Both the position numbers and the translations under genes were made by a program. From assembly GCA_963811365.1 (NCBI GenBank), contig CAWEQW010000008.1, forward strand, positions 868,001 to 932,000: a stretch of DNA of 64,000 nt. The letters are read 5' to 3'. The DNA comes from CAWEQW01 sp963811365. GTDB lineage: Bacteria > Actinomycetota > Actinomycetes > Propionibacteriales > Nocardioidaceae. Shown piece after piece: positions 33,921-42,043 of this stretch (the stretch's first letter is position 1; each line of letters opens with the position of its first letter). The notes beneath the pieces are model-generated. The model was not told the DNA's origin, did not search any database, and was given only the letters and a program-made list of their open reading frames with translations.

Positions 33921-35212
33921 CCCCACCGCCCCGCCCGCTCTCCCGCACAGCCGGCGACGGTCGCCCCGTCGCACCGGTCCGGATCGCGCACCTCGGGCTC
34001 GGCGGCTTCTTCCGGGCGCACCAGGCCTGGTACACCGAGCACGCGCCGGACGCGGACGGCTGGGGCATCGCGGCCTTCGCCGGACGCAGCGCCGGACTGG
34101 CCGCTGCCCTGCGGGCGCAGGACGGGCTGTACACGCTGGTGACCCGCGGGCCGACCGACGATGCCACCGAGGTGGTCGCCAGCGTGAGTGCCGCGCACCC
34201 GGCGGACGACGCGGGCGCCTGGGCGAGGGTGCTCTCCTCCCCGGACCTCGCCGTCGTCACCCTGACCGTGACCGAGGCCGGCTACTCGGCCGGCGTCCCG
34301 GGGCGGCTCGTCGACGGGCTGCTGGCCCGGGCCCGGGCCGACGCCGGTCCGCTGGCGGTCGTCCCGTGCGACAACCTGCCCGGCAACGGGGAGGTCGTCG
34401 CCCGGGCGGTGACCGCGTCGGCGGAGTCGGTCGACCCCGGACTCGCCGCGTGGATCGCCGGGCAGGTCTCGTTCGTCACCACGATGGTCGACCGGATCAC
34501 CCCGCGCGCCACCGACGCGGACCGGGCCGCGGTGGCCGCCGGCACCGGCCGGCAGGACCGCGCGCCGGTCGTGACCGAGCCGTTCACGGAGTGGGTGCTG
34601 CACGGCGACTTCCCCGCCGGGCGGCCCGGCTGGGAGGCGGCGGGCGCCCGCTTCGTCGCCGACGTCGGCCCGTTCGAGCAGCGCAAGCTCTGGCTGCTGA
34701 ACGGCGCGCACTCGCTGCTGGCCTACGCCGGCGGGCTCCGCGGCCACGAGACGGTCGCGGACGCGGTGGCCGATCCGGAGTGCCGGCGCTGGGTCGAGCA
34801 GTGGTGGGACGAGGCGGCCCGCCACCTGGCGCTGCCCGCCGCCGAGGTGGACGCCTACCGAGCGGCGCTGCTGGACCGGTTCGCCAACCCCCGGATGCGG
34901 CACCTGCTGGCGCAGGTCGCGGCGGACGGATCCGAGAAGCTGCCCGTGCGGGTCGTGCCGGTGCTCCGGGCCGAGCGGTCGGCGGGGCGGCTGCCTCGTG
35001 CTGCGGCACGCGTCGTCGCGGCCTGGGTGTGCCACCTGCGGGGTGCCGGCGCGCCGGTCGACGACCCGCGGCCCGACCTCGTGCGCCGGGTGCACGACGC
35101 GTCCCTGGACGAGGCCGCGCGCGAGGCGCTCGAGCACCTCGGCCCGGACCTGGCCGACGACGCCGAGCTGCGGGCGACGGTGGTCGAGGAGGCGCGCGCG
35201 CTGCGCGGCTGA
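33917..35212 (+). CDS. Mannitol dehydrogenase family oxidoreductase
   Basis: A protein of about 431 residues of the polyol-specific long-chain dehydrogenase family. The N-terminal NAD site is IAHLGLGGFFRAHQAWYTE, with TLTVTEAGYS, VPCDNLPGNGEV and MVDRITPRAT following. The catalytic lysine motif K-x4-N-x2-H is present as KLWLLNGAH, and VTEPFTEWVLHGDFP is typical. Members oxidise mannitol or arabinitol or reduce fructuronate or tagaturonate; which applies here is not clear, though the uronate-dehydrogenase-like gene at 39397 makes a uronate role thinkable. No ATG or GTG lies at a suitable place. The best start is TTG 33917, which overlaps the pyc stop by four bases (TTGA). Confidence 0.85.
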   Translation: MTPPPRPLSRTAGDGRPVAPVRIAHLGLGGFFRAHQAWYTEHAPDADGWGIAAFAGRSAGLAAALRAQDGLYTLVTRGPTDDATEVVASVSAAHPADDAGAWARVLSSPDLAVVTLTVTEAGYSAGVPGRLVDGLLARARADAGPLAVVPCDNLPGNGEVVARAVTASAESVDPGLAAWIAGQVSFVTTMVDRITPRATDADRAAVAAGTGRQDRAPVVTEPFTEWVLHGDFPAGRPGWEAAGARFVADVGPFEQRKLWLLNGAHSLLAYAGGLRGHETVADAVADPECRRWVEQWWDEAARHLALPAAEVDAYRAALLDRFANPRMRHLLAQVAADGSEKLPVRVVPVLRAERSAGRLPRAAARVVAAWVCHLRGAGAPVDDPRPDLVRRVHDASLDEAAREALEHLGPDLADDAELRATVVEEARALRG

Positions 35213-35216
35213 CCGC

Positions 35217-36497
35217 TCAGCCGAGGGACCCGCCGCCGGGCCGCGACCGGCGCGCGAGGATCGCGGTCGTGTCGAAGGAGAACCACGACGACCGCAGCCC
35301 GTAGATCGAGCGGAAGGTCTCCCCGGAGATCGTCACGTTCGAGGACGTGCCGTCGAGCACCATGCTCCTCACCCGGCCCCGCCACTGGCCGTGTCCGTCG
35401 CGGCTGGTCACCTCGACGCTGCGGAGCGTGCCGAGCCGCGGGTAGCTGCTCTCGAGGCGGCGCAGGTGGAGGGTCGTGGACCAGGAGTGCACCGGGTTGA
35501 CGCTGGTGGCGTCGTACGGGTCCTTCTGGGCCGGGAGGTAGGGCGGTCCCCCGTCCGCGGTCCAGCCGCCGCTGCTCGACCCGAACTGCGTGAACGCCGC
35601 CTTGCCGCCGTACGTCAGGATCCGACCCGCCGTGGCGTCGACCGCGGCGTTGCTGCGCGGGTCCTCGCTGCGGTAGCCACCGTAGACCTGGCACGAGCTG
35701 GTGTCGCAGACCTGGTAGTAGCGCGCCGGGTTCTGCGCGCGCGACCAGGTGGCGTAGGTGCGGGCAGCCACCGCCTGGGCGCGCACCGCCTCCTTCCGCC
35801 ACGAGGCCGGCATCTCGTTGGGGACCACGCCCTTGACGTACGTGTCCATCGACACCACGTTGACGGTGTCCCGGCTCGCGCTGCCCGGGTACGGCGATGC
35901 CGCCCGGAGCGCGCCGCGGTAGCTGCGCGCGCCGGACGGGGTCCAGAGCGTCAGCGGTCCTGCCGCCCGGAGCTGGCCGTCACCGGCCAGGGCGTCGTGG
36001 CCACCGGGCCTCCAGCGGTGCCACCGGGTGGTCCGGTAGCCGACGACGGTGCGGTTGGTGGCCGCGTCCACGTTGAGCCGCCATCGCTTCACGCCGCTGA
36101 TCGCCGGGACGGGGTACGTCGTCCCGGTCCCGAGGTCGCGCACGGTGAGTCCGGCTGCCGGGCTCACCACCACGTCGGAGGTGGTGTCCCCGGTGATCAG
36201 GACGCGGACGGTGCCCGAGAACGTCGACCAGCTGGTCCCCGGGTAGTAGAAGTCGATGATCCGCCGGTAGTCCAGCCCCTGGAGGGCGGCTCCCTCGGCG
36301 CCGTACTGCGACATCCCGTGACCGTGCCCGTAGCCGTGCCCGCGCACCACCACGCTCCCCCCGGCGGGGACCCGGTAGGTCCGGTTGGTGGCCACCGCCG
36401 ATGCCGGCAGGAGTGCCGCGACGCCCTGCGCCGTTCCGGACAGCGCCGCAGTGAGCAGGACCGCGAGCCCGGCACCGAGCAGGCGTGTCGAGGTCAT
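35217..36497 (-). CDS. Secreted SpoIID/LytB domain protein
   Basis: A 426-residue exported protein. Signal peptide: STRLLGAGLAVLLTAALSGTAQG, with cleavage probably near residue 25-37. The mature N-terminus has the GHGYGHGHGMSQYGAEGAALQG motif shared by SpoIID/LytB proteins. The central domain has SMDTYVKGVVPNEMPASWRKEAVRAQAVAARTYA, the catalytic-Glu region of SpoIID lytic transglycosylases, and the C-terminal QFGSSSGGWTADGG. SpoIID cuts peptidoglycan glycan strands during sporulation in Firmicutes; in non-sporulating actinobacteria the protein is probably a cell-wall hydrolase or amidase modifier. GAGGGGAG stands before the ATG. It is convergent with the mannitol-dehydrogenase-type gene, four bases apart. 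Confidence 0.9.
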   Translation of the reverse strand: MTSTRLLGAGLAVLLTAALSGTAQGVAALLPASAVATNRTYRVPAGGSVVVRGHGYGHGHGMSQYGAEGAALQGLDYRRIIDFYYPGTSWSTFSGTVRVLITGDTTSDVVVSPAAGLTVRDLGTGTTYPVPAISGVKRWRLNVDAATNRTVVGYRTTRWHRWRPGGHDALAGDGQLRAAGPLTLWTPSGARSYRGALRAASPYPGSASRDTVNVVSMDTYVKGVVPNEMPASWRKEAVRAQAVAARTYATWSRAQNPARYYQVCDTSSCQVYGGYRSEDPRSNAAVDATAGRILTYGGKAAFTQFGSSSGGWTADGGPPYLPAQKDPYDATSVNPVHSWSTTLHLRRLESSYPRLGTLRSVEVTSRDGHGQWRGRVRSMVLDGTSSNVTISGETFRSIYGLRSSWFSFDTTAILARRSRPGGGSLG

Positions 36498-36556
36498 GGA
36501 GCGTCTCCCCTCGCCGTCCTGGGACCGCTGTGGTTCCCGACGTCTGGTGCTGTCTC

Positions 36557-36562
36557 AGGTTA
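36557..36562 (-). promoter_or_regulatory. Possible -10 hexamer TAACCT for the SpoIID/LytB gene
   Basis: TAACCT on the minus strand lies about 60 bases before ATG 36497 and would give a leader of about 52 bases containing GAGGGGAG. Confidence 0.35.
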
Positions 36563-36645
36563 GGCACGGGACAGGTGTCGCGTCGGCGTTCGGACAATCC
36601 GCCCGAACAGCCGCGCCGACAGTCCGCCGCCGGGGTAGCCGTCGC

Positions 36646-38067
36646 TCAGGCGCGTCGGTGCAGCCGGCGGGCCGCCTCCGCGACCGACCCGCTCATCGAC
36701 GGGTAGACCGTGAAGGCCTGCGCGAGCTGGTCGGCGGTGAGGTTCTCGGCGACCGCGATCGCCACCGGGTGGATGAGCTCGCTGGCGCGCGGACCGACCA
36801 CCACGCCGCCGACGACGATGCCGGTGCCCGGGCGACAGAGCAGCTTCACGAAGCCGTCGCGAACGCCCTGCATCTTGGCGCGCGGGTTGCCCGACAGCGG
36901 CAGGGTCACCACGTCGGCCTCGGTCTCCGTGGTGTGCGACCAGCCGACGGTCGCGATCTCGGGTGCCGTGAACACGTTGGAGCTGACGGTCTTGAGGTCG
37001 AGCGGGGACACCGCGTCGCCGAGGAAGTGCCACATGGCGATGCGCCCCTGCATCGCGGCGACGGACGCGAGCATCAGCACGCCCGTGCAGTCGCCCGCGG
37101 CGTACACGCCGTGCGCCGAGGTCCGCGAGACCCGGTCCACCTCGACGAACCCGCCGGCGTCGAGGGTGACCCCGACCTCCTCGAGCCCGATCTCGCCGGT
37201 GTTCGGCACCGAGCCGACGGCGAGCAGACAGTGCGAGCCCTCGACCGTGCGGCCGTCGGTCAGCGTCACGGTGACCCGGTCCCCGTCCCGGCGCACCGAC
37301 TGCATCCGCGAGCGGGAGAGCACGGTCATCCCGCGGCGCCGGAACACGTCCTCGAGGACCCCGGCGGCGTCGGCGTCCTCGCTCGGCAGCACCCGGTCCC
37401 GGCTGGAGACCAGGACGACGTCCACGCCGAGCGCGTTGTAGGCGCTGGCGAACTCCGCTCCGGTGACCCCGGACCCGACCACGACGAGCCGCTCCGGAAC
37501 CTCGTCGAGGTCGTAGACCTGCTCCCAGGTGAGGATGCGCTCCCCGTCGGGTCGGGCACTGTCCAGGGTGCGCGGCCGCGCCCCGGTGGCCACCAGCACG
37601 GCGTCGGCGTCGTACTCCTGCTCGCTGCCGTCGGTCAGCGTCGCGACCACCCGCTGCGCGGCCTTGCCGGTGGCCGCCGCGCCGGCGAGCCGCCCGCGAC
37701 CGCGGACCACGCGGACCTTCTCCCGGGTGAGCCGGCGCTCGATGTCGCGCGACTGCGCGAGCGCGAGCTCCATCACGCGCGTGTTGACCTGGGCCAGGTC
37801 GGCCGTCACCGAGCCGCCAGCCGTACCGGCGACGGGGGCGACGCCGGCGAACGCGATCCCGAGCTCGGCGGCCTCCTCGATCTCGGTCATCCGCTCCGCG
37901 GTGGCGATCAGCGTCTTGCTCGGGACGCAGTCGGTGAGCACCGCGGAGCCGCCGAGGCCGTCGGTGTCGACCACGGTGACGTCCGCGCCCAGCTGTGCGG
38001 CCACCAGCGCCGCCTCGTAGCCGCCGGGGCCTCCGCCGATGATCACCACATGAGTCACGCGCGTCAT
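36646..38067 (-). CDS. lpdA: NAD(P)H-quinone dehydrogenase, flavoprotein disulfide reductase family (LpdA-like)
   Basis: A 473-residue flavoprotein. FAD site: HVVIIGGGPGGYEAALVAAQLGADVTVVD. Second nucleotide site: RLVVVGSGVTGAEFASAYNALG. FAD-binding C-terminal motif: GVYAAGDCTGVLMLASVAAMQGR. The active-site stretch reads LTDCVPSKTLI and has a single cysteine in place of the C-x4-C redox disulfide of lipoamide dehydrogenases. This is the mark of the actinobacterial LpdA group, which reduces quinones instead. LpdA (Rv3303c) helps M. tuberculosis resist oxidative stress. The neighbouring genes (cyclotransferase, PNP, pmm) are in the same order as I recall for Rv3303c-Rv3308. Confidence 0.9.
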   Translation of the reverse strand: MTRVTHVVIIGGGPGGYEAALVAAQLGADVTVVDTDGLGGSAVLTDCVPSKTLIATAERMTEIEEAAELGIAFAGVAPVAGTAGGSVTADLAQVNTRVMELALAQSRDIERRLTREKVRVVRGRGRLAGAAATGKAAQRVVATLTDGSEQEYDADAVLVATGARPRTLDSARPDGERILTWEQVYDLDEVPERLVVVGSGVTGAEFASAYNALGVDVVLVSSRDRVLPSEDADAAGVLEDVFRRRGMTVLSRSRMQSVRRDGDRVTVTLTDGRTVEGSHCLLAVGSVPNTGEIGLEEVGVTLDAGGFVEVDRVSRTSAHGVYAAGDCTGVLMLASVAAMQGRIAMWHFLGDAVSPLDLKTVSSNVFTAPEIATVGWSHTTETEADVVTLPLSGNPRAKMQGVRDGFVKLLCRPGTGIVVGGVVVGPRASELIHPVAIAVAENLTADQLAQAFTVYPSMSGSVAEAARRLHRRA

Positions 38068-38094
38068 TGTTCCATCCGGGGCGCCCGGCCCGGT

Positions 38095-38100
38095 TACGCT
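38095..38100 (+). promoter_or_regulatory. -10 hexamer TACGCT, leaderless type, for the cyclotransferase
   Basis: TACGCT ends eight bases before GTG 38109. Confidence 0.5.
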
Positions 38101-38108
38101 CCTGTGCC

Positions 38109-38561
38109 GTGCCCCTGTACGCCGCCTACGGGTCCAACATGGACCCCCGCCGGATGGTCGAGCGCTGCCCGCACTCCCCGCTGCACAGCACCGGATGGCT
38201 GGTCGGCTGGCGGCTCACCTTCGGCGGCGAGGACCTCGGCTGGGACGGCGCGCTGGCGACGATCGTGCAGGACCCGTTCGAGCAGGTCTTCGTCGCCGTG
38301 TACGACGTCACCGAGGAGGACGAGGCCACGCTGGACAGCTGGGAGGGCGCCGACACCGGCCTCTACCGCAAGACGAAGGTGCGGGTGGCCACGATGCTGG
38401 GCGAGGAGGTCACCTGGGCGTACGTCCTCGACGCGTACGAAGGCGGGCTGCCCTCCGCCGGCTACCTCGGCATCCTCGCCGAGGCCGCCGAGGCCGCGGA
38501 CGCCCCGGCCGACTACGTCGCGGCGCTGCGCGCCCGGCCCTGCCGGTCCGTGGGTCTCTGA
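38109..38561 (+). CDS. Gamma-glutamylcyclotransferase-like (AIG2/GGCT fold) protein
   Basis: A 150-residue protein starting VPLYAAYGSNMDPRRMVERCP, the conserved Y-x-x-Y-G-S-N loop of the GGCT fold. GWRLTFGGEDLGWDG and FVAVYDVTEEDEATLDSWEGADTGLYRK follow, the latter holding the conserved Glu used for general acid-base chemistry. Such enzymes cyclise gamma-glutamyl groups to 5-oxoproline; in a mycothiol organism the true substrate is unknown. The GTG start follows TACGCT by eight bases, and the protein begins directly with the first strand. Confidence 0.85.
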   Translation: MPLYAAYGSNMDPRRMVERCPHSPLHSTGWLVGWRLTFGGEDLGWDGALATIVQDPFEQVFVAVYDVTEEDEATLDSWEGADTGLYRKTKVRVATMLGEEVTWAYVLDAYEGGLPSAGYLGILAEAAEAADAPADYVAALRARPCRSVGL

Positions 38562-38572
38562 CCCCGGTTCAG

Positions 38573-38578
38573 TACGCT
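38573..38578 (+). promoter_or_regulatory. -10 hexamer TACGCT, leaderless type, for PNP
   Basis: TACGCT ends six bases before ATG 38585, directly after the stop of the cyclotransferase gene. Confidence 0.6.
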
Positions 38579-38584
38579 GCCCCG

Positions 38585-39397
38585 ATGAGTGCTCAGCCGA
38601 GTCCGCGGGACCCCTCCGAGCTGGCCGAGCAGGCCGCCGAGGCGCTGCGCGCGCACACCGGGGTGGACCGCCACGACATCGCGCTGGTGATGGGCTCCGG
38701 GTGGCTGCCCGCGGTCGACGCACTGGGCGAGGCGGCCGCCGAGATCAGCACGACGGACCTGCCGGGCTTCGCGCCGCCCGCCGTGGCCGGACACGCGGGG
38801 CGGCTGCGCTCCGTGCGCGCCGGAGACCGGAACCTGCTGGTGCTGCTGGGCCGCACGCACCTGTACGAGGGCCACGGGGTGCGCGCCGTCGTGCACGGGG
38901 TGCGCACCGCCGCGGCGGCGGGCTGCCGGGCCGTCGTCCTCACCAACGGCTGCGGCGGCCTGGAGGAGCGCTGGCAGCCCGGCACACCGGTCCTGGTCGG
39001 CGACCACATCAACCTGACGGCCACCTCGCCCGTCGAGGGCGCGCACTTCGTCGACCTGACCGACCTGTACAGCAGCCGGCTGCGGGCTCTCTGCCGCGAG
39101 GTCGACGGCTCGCTCGAGGAAGGCGTCTACGTCCAGCTCCCCGGACCGCACTACGAGACCCCGGCGGAGATCCGCATGGTGCGCGCGATCGGGGGCAACC
39201 TGGTCGGCATGTCCACCACACTCGAGGCGATCGCCGCCCGCGAGGCAGGCTTGGAGGTCCTCGGCATCTCCCTGGTCACCAACCTGGCCGCCGGGATCAC
39301 CGGTGAGCGGCTCGACCACGCCGAGGTGCTCGCAGCCGGCGACGCCGCCGCTGCCCGGATGGGCGAGCTGCTCGGCGCGATCGTGCCGAGGATCTGA
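38585..39397 (+). CDS. Purine-nucleoside phosphorylase, trimeric type
   Basis: A 270-residue enzyme that splits inosine, guanosine and their deoxy forms with phosphate into base plus (deoxy)ribose 1-phosphate. Motifs: DIALVMGSGW (phosphate loop), VLLGRTHLYEGHGVRAVVHGVR, VLTNGCGGLEERWQPGTPVLVGDHINLT, LPGPHYETPAEIRMVRAIGGNLVGMSTTLEAIAAREAG and VTNLAAGI with the base-binding Asn. This is the trimeric (DeoD/PNP of M. tuberculosis, Rv3307) family. The start is ATG 38585, six bases after TACGCT. Its stop overlaps the next start (TGATG). The pentose phosphate made is suited to the DeoC branch downstream. Confidence 0.94.
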   Translation: MSAQPSPRDPSELAEQAAEALRAHTGVDRHDIALVMGSGWLPAVDALGEAAAEISTTDLPGFAPPAVAGHAGRLRSVRAGDRNLLVLLGRTHLYEGHGVRAVVHGVRTAAAAGCRAVVLTNGCGGLEERWQPGTPVLVGDHINLTATSPVEGAHFVDLTDLYSSRLRALCREVDGSLEEGVYVQLPGPHYETPAEIRMVRAIGGNLVGMSTTLEAIAAREAGLEVLGISLVTNLAAGITGERLDHAEVLAAGDAAAARMGELLGAIVPRI

Positions 39398-40221
39398 TGC
39401 GCGTCCTGGTCACCGGCGCGGCCGGCAGCGTGGGCACGGTGGTCTGCAGCGGTCTCGTCGACCGCGGCCACGACGTCGTCGGCCTGGACCGGGCGGTGGA
39501 GCCGGAAGGGTTCACCGGCCGCTGGTACACCGCCGACTGCGCCGACCCCGACGCCCTCGACGCGGTCTTCGTCGAGCTGGTGCGCACCGGCGGCCTCGAC
39601 GGCGTCGTACACCTGGCCGGCCGCGTCGACGAGGTGTCGCTCCCCGACCAGCTGGCCGCCCACGTCGCCACCACGGCCGCGCTGCTGGACGCGATGGTCG
39701 GCCACGGCGTCACCCGGGTCGTCTACGCCAGCAGCAACCACGCCGTGGGACGGACGCCACGCACGGCGCTGCTCGGCGTGGACGTGCCGCCCCGGCCGGA
39801 CACCTTCTACGGGGTCGCCAAGGTCACGGCGGAGGCGCTGCTGCGGCTCTACGTCGACCGGCACGGCATCGACGCGGTCTGCGCCCGGATCGGCAGCCTG
39901 CTCCCCCAGCCGGAGAGTCGCCGGGCACTGAGCACCTGGCTGTCCCACGACGACGCGGTCCGGATGGTCGACGCCTGCCTGACCGCGCCCGACCCCGGCT
40001 TCGCGGTGCTCTACGGCATCTCCGCGAACACCCGGGCCTGGTGGGACCTCGAGCCCGGACGGGCGCTCGGCTTCGACCCCCAGGACGACGCCGAGGACCA
40101 CGCCGCCCGCATCGAGGCGACGCCGGAGAGCGACGACGACCGGGCGGAGGCGGCGTACGTCGGTGGGCCGTACGCCACCGCGGAGTTCGAGCGCCCGGCC
40201 CTCGACCCGCGGGAGGTCTGA
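39397..40221 (+). CDS. NAD-dependent epimerase family protein, uronate-dehydrogenase-like
   Basis: A 274-residue extended SDR. MRVLVTGAAGSVGTVVCSGL is the NAD loop, and VVHLAGRVDE follows. RVVYASSNHAVG supplies the catalytic Ser region and FYGVAKVTAEALLRLY the Y-x-x-x-K. The ARIGSLLPQPESRRALSTWLSHDDAVRMVDACL segment and YGISANTRAWWD then LGFDPQDDAEDHAARIE closely follow NAD-dependent uronate dehydrogenases, which oxidise glucuronate or galacturonate to the aldaric lactone. The start shares bases with the PNP stop (TGATG), so the two are coupled, although no uronate genes surround it; a different sugar substrate is possible. Confidence 0.82.
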   Translation: MRVLVTGAAGSVGTVVCSGLVDRGHDVVGLDRAVEPEGFTGRWYTADCADPDALDAVFVELVRTGGLDGVVHLAGRVDEVSLPDQLAAHVATTAALLDAMVGHGVTRVVYASSNHAVGRTPRTALLGVDVPPRPDTFYGVAKVTAEALLRLYVDRHGIDAVCARIGSLLPQPESRRALSTWLSHDDAVRMVDACLTAPDPGFAVLYGISANTRAWWDLEPGRALGFDPQDDAEDHAARIEATPESDDDRAEAAYVGGPYATAEFERPALDPREV

Positions 40222-40378
40222 GCGACAGTCGCGCGCGTGCTCCGTCGGCTGTGCGCGAGCGCGGCTCAGCCGACCCGCCACGAGCACCGGCAGCCACCGG
40301 CTCGGCACGGCCGGAACGTCCCCGGACAGCCCTCTCGAGCAGCGGGTCGCCGCCACCATCGCCGCCTGACCCGGTGAG

Positions 40379-40384
40379 TAGCCT
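40379..40384 (+). promoter_or_regulatory. -10 hexamer TAGCCT, leaderless type, for the phosphomannomutase-family gene
   Basis: TAGCCT ends six bases before ATG 40391. Confidence 0.6.
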
Positions 40385-40390
40385 GCGTGC

Positions 40391-42043
40391 ATGACGACGT
40401 ACGACGACGCGCGCGCCTGGCTGGCCGAGGACCCGGACCCGCAGACCCGTGCCGAGCTCGCGACCCTGCTGGAGCGTGCCCCGCACGACGCTGTCGCGGC
40501 CCGCGACCTCGAGGACCGGTTCGCCGGGCGGCTGGAGTTCGGCACCGCGGGTCTTCGCGGCGCACTCGGGGCGGGCCCCAACCGGATGAACCGGGTCGTC
40601 GTGATCCGCGCGGCGGCCGGGCTGGCGGCGTACCTCCGCGGGCAGGGCCGGCAGGGCACCGTCGTCGTCGGGTACGACGCGCGGCACGGCTCCGACGTCT
40701 TCGCCGAGGACACCGCCGCGGTGATGGCCGGCGCCGGTCTCGACGCGGTGGTGCTCCCCCGGCCGCTGCCGACCCCGGTGCTCGCCTACGCGATCCGCGC
40801 GCTGGGCTGTGTCGCCGGCGTGATGGTCACCGCGTCGCACAACCCGCCGCAGGACAACGGCTACAAGGTCTACCTCGGCGACGGCAGCCAGATCGTGCCG
40901 CCGGCCGACGCCGCCATCTCCGCCGAGATCGACGCCGTGGGCGCGCCGGCCGACGTCTCGCGGGACGAGGGCTGGCGACGGCTCGGCGAGGAGGTGCTCG
41001 ACGACTACTACGGCGACGTGGTCCGGCTCGTCGACCCGGCAGGGCCGCGCGAGCTGCGCACCGTCTACACCCCGCTGCACGGCGTCGGCGGCGAGTCGGT
41101 CGTCGAGGTGATGCGTCGCGCCGGGTTCGCGGCACCCCACGTCGCACCGGCGCAGGCCGACCCGGACCCGGACTTCCCGACGGTCTCGTTCCCCAACCCG
41201 GAGGAGCCGGGGGCGATGGACCTCGCCATGCGGCTCGCCGCCGAGGTCGACGCCGACCTGGTCGTGGCCAACGACCCGGACGCCGACCGGTGCGCGGCCG
41301 CGGTTCCCGGGCCGCACGGCTGGCGGATGCTGCGCGGTGACGAGGTCGGGGCCCTGCTGGCGGACTTCCTGCTGCGCTCCGGCAAGGCAGGCGTCTACGC
41401 CACCTCGATCGTGTCGTCCTCGCTGCTCGAGACGATGGCGCGCGCCGCCGGCCAGCCGTACGTCGAGACGCTGACCGGCTTCAAGTGGATCGGCCGCGTG
41501 GACGGACTCGCCTTCGGCTACGAGGAGGCGCTCGGCTACTGCGTGGCGCCCGACCTGGTCCGCGACAAGGACGGCGTCTCGGCGCTGCTCCGGCTGGTCG
41601 AGCTCGCGGCACTGCTGAAGAGCGAGGGCCGCACGCTGACCGACCGGCTCGACGACATCGCCCGCGAGCACGGCCTGCATGCCACCGACCAGCTCGCGGT
41701 GCGGGTCGACGACCTCACCGAGATCGGTGCGGCGATGGACCGGCTGCGCAGCACACCGCCGGCGACGCTCGGCGGGCTCCCGGTGGAGCGGGTGGACGAC
41801 CTGGCGGCCGGCGACGGGGAGCTGCCGCCGACCGAGGGGCTGCGCTACCGGCTGGCCGAGCGCGCCCGGGTGGTGGTCCGCCCGTCCGGCACCGAGCCGA
41901 AGCTGAAGGGCTACCTCGAGGTGGTCATCGACGTGCCCCCGGAGGAGGACGGCGGCGTGGGCGCGGCCCGCATCGTCGCCTCGGGCCGCCTCGACGCGAT
42001 GCGGGGCGACCTGGCCGAGGCGGCCGGGCTGTCGGTCACCTAG
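40391..42043 (+). CDS. Phospho-sugar mutase (phosphomannomutase / phosphopentomutase type, PmmB-like)
   Basis: A 550-residue alpha-D-phosphohexomutase. Catalytic serine loop: VMVTASHNPPQDNGYKVYLGDG with Ser about residue 149. Metal loop: VVANDPDADRCAAAV. Sugar loop: GYEEALGYCVAP. Phosphate loop: VRPSGTEPKLKGYLEV. Length and the opening DARAWLAEDPDPQTR..DRFAGRLEFGTAGLRG match the larger PGM2/PmmB subgroup (Rv3308), several of whose members work on ribose or deoxyribose 1-phosphate. Between PNP and DeoC that activity would link (deoxy)ribose 1-phosphate to 5-phosphate, which the pathway needs and no other gene here provides. This is inference from context. Confidence 0.88.
   Translation: MTTYDDARAWLAEDPDPQTRAELATLLERAPHDAVAARDLEDRFAGRLEFGTAGLRGALGAGPNRMNRVVVIRAAAGLAAYLRGQGRQGTVVVGYDARHGSDVFAEDTAAVMAGAGLDAVVLPRPLPTPVLAYAIRALGCVAGVMVTASHNPPQDNGYKVYLGDGSQIVPPADAAISAEIDAVGAPADVSRDEGWRRLGEEVLDDYYGDVVRLVDPAGPRELRTVYTPLHGVGGESVVEVMRRAGFAAPHVAPAQADPDPDFPTVSFPNPEEPGAMDLAMRLAAEVDADLVVANDPDADRCAAAVPGPHGWRMLRGDEVGALLADFLLRSGKAGVYATSIVSSSLLETMARAAGQPYVETLTGFKWIGRVDGLAFGYEEALGYCVAPDLVRDKDGVSALLRLVELAALLKSEGRTLTDRLDDIAREHGLHATDQLAVRVDDLTEIGAAMDRLRSTPPATLGGLPVERVDDLAAGDGELPPTEGLRYRLAERARVVVRPSGTEPKLKGYLEVVIDVPPEEDGGVGAARIVASGRLDAMRGDLAEAAGLSVT

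Noticed and set aside
29847..33974. Very long open frame on the minus strand opposite pyruvate carboxylase (about 1375 codons)
   Set aside because: It is the mirror of the strong codon bias of pyc; it has no recognisable domains and is Arg/Gly/His-rich nonsense.
39824..41680. Minus-strand frame of more than 600 codons opposite the phosphomannomutase-type gene
   Set aside because: Shadow of a gene with clear catalytic motifs; no domain of its own.
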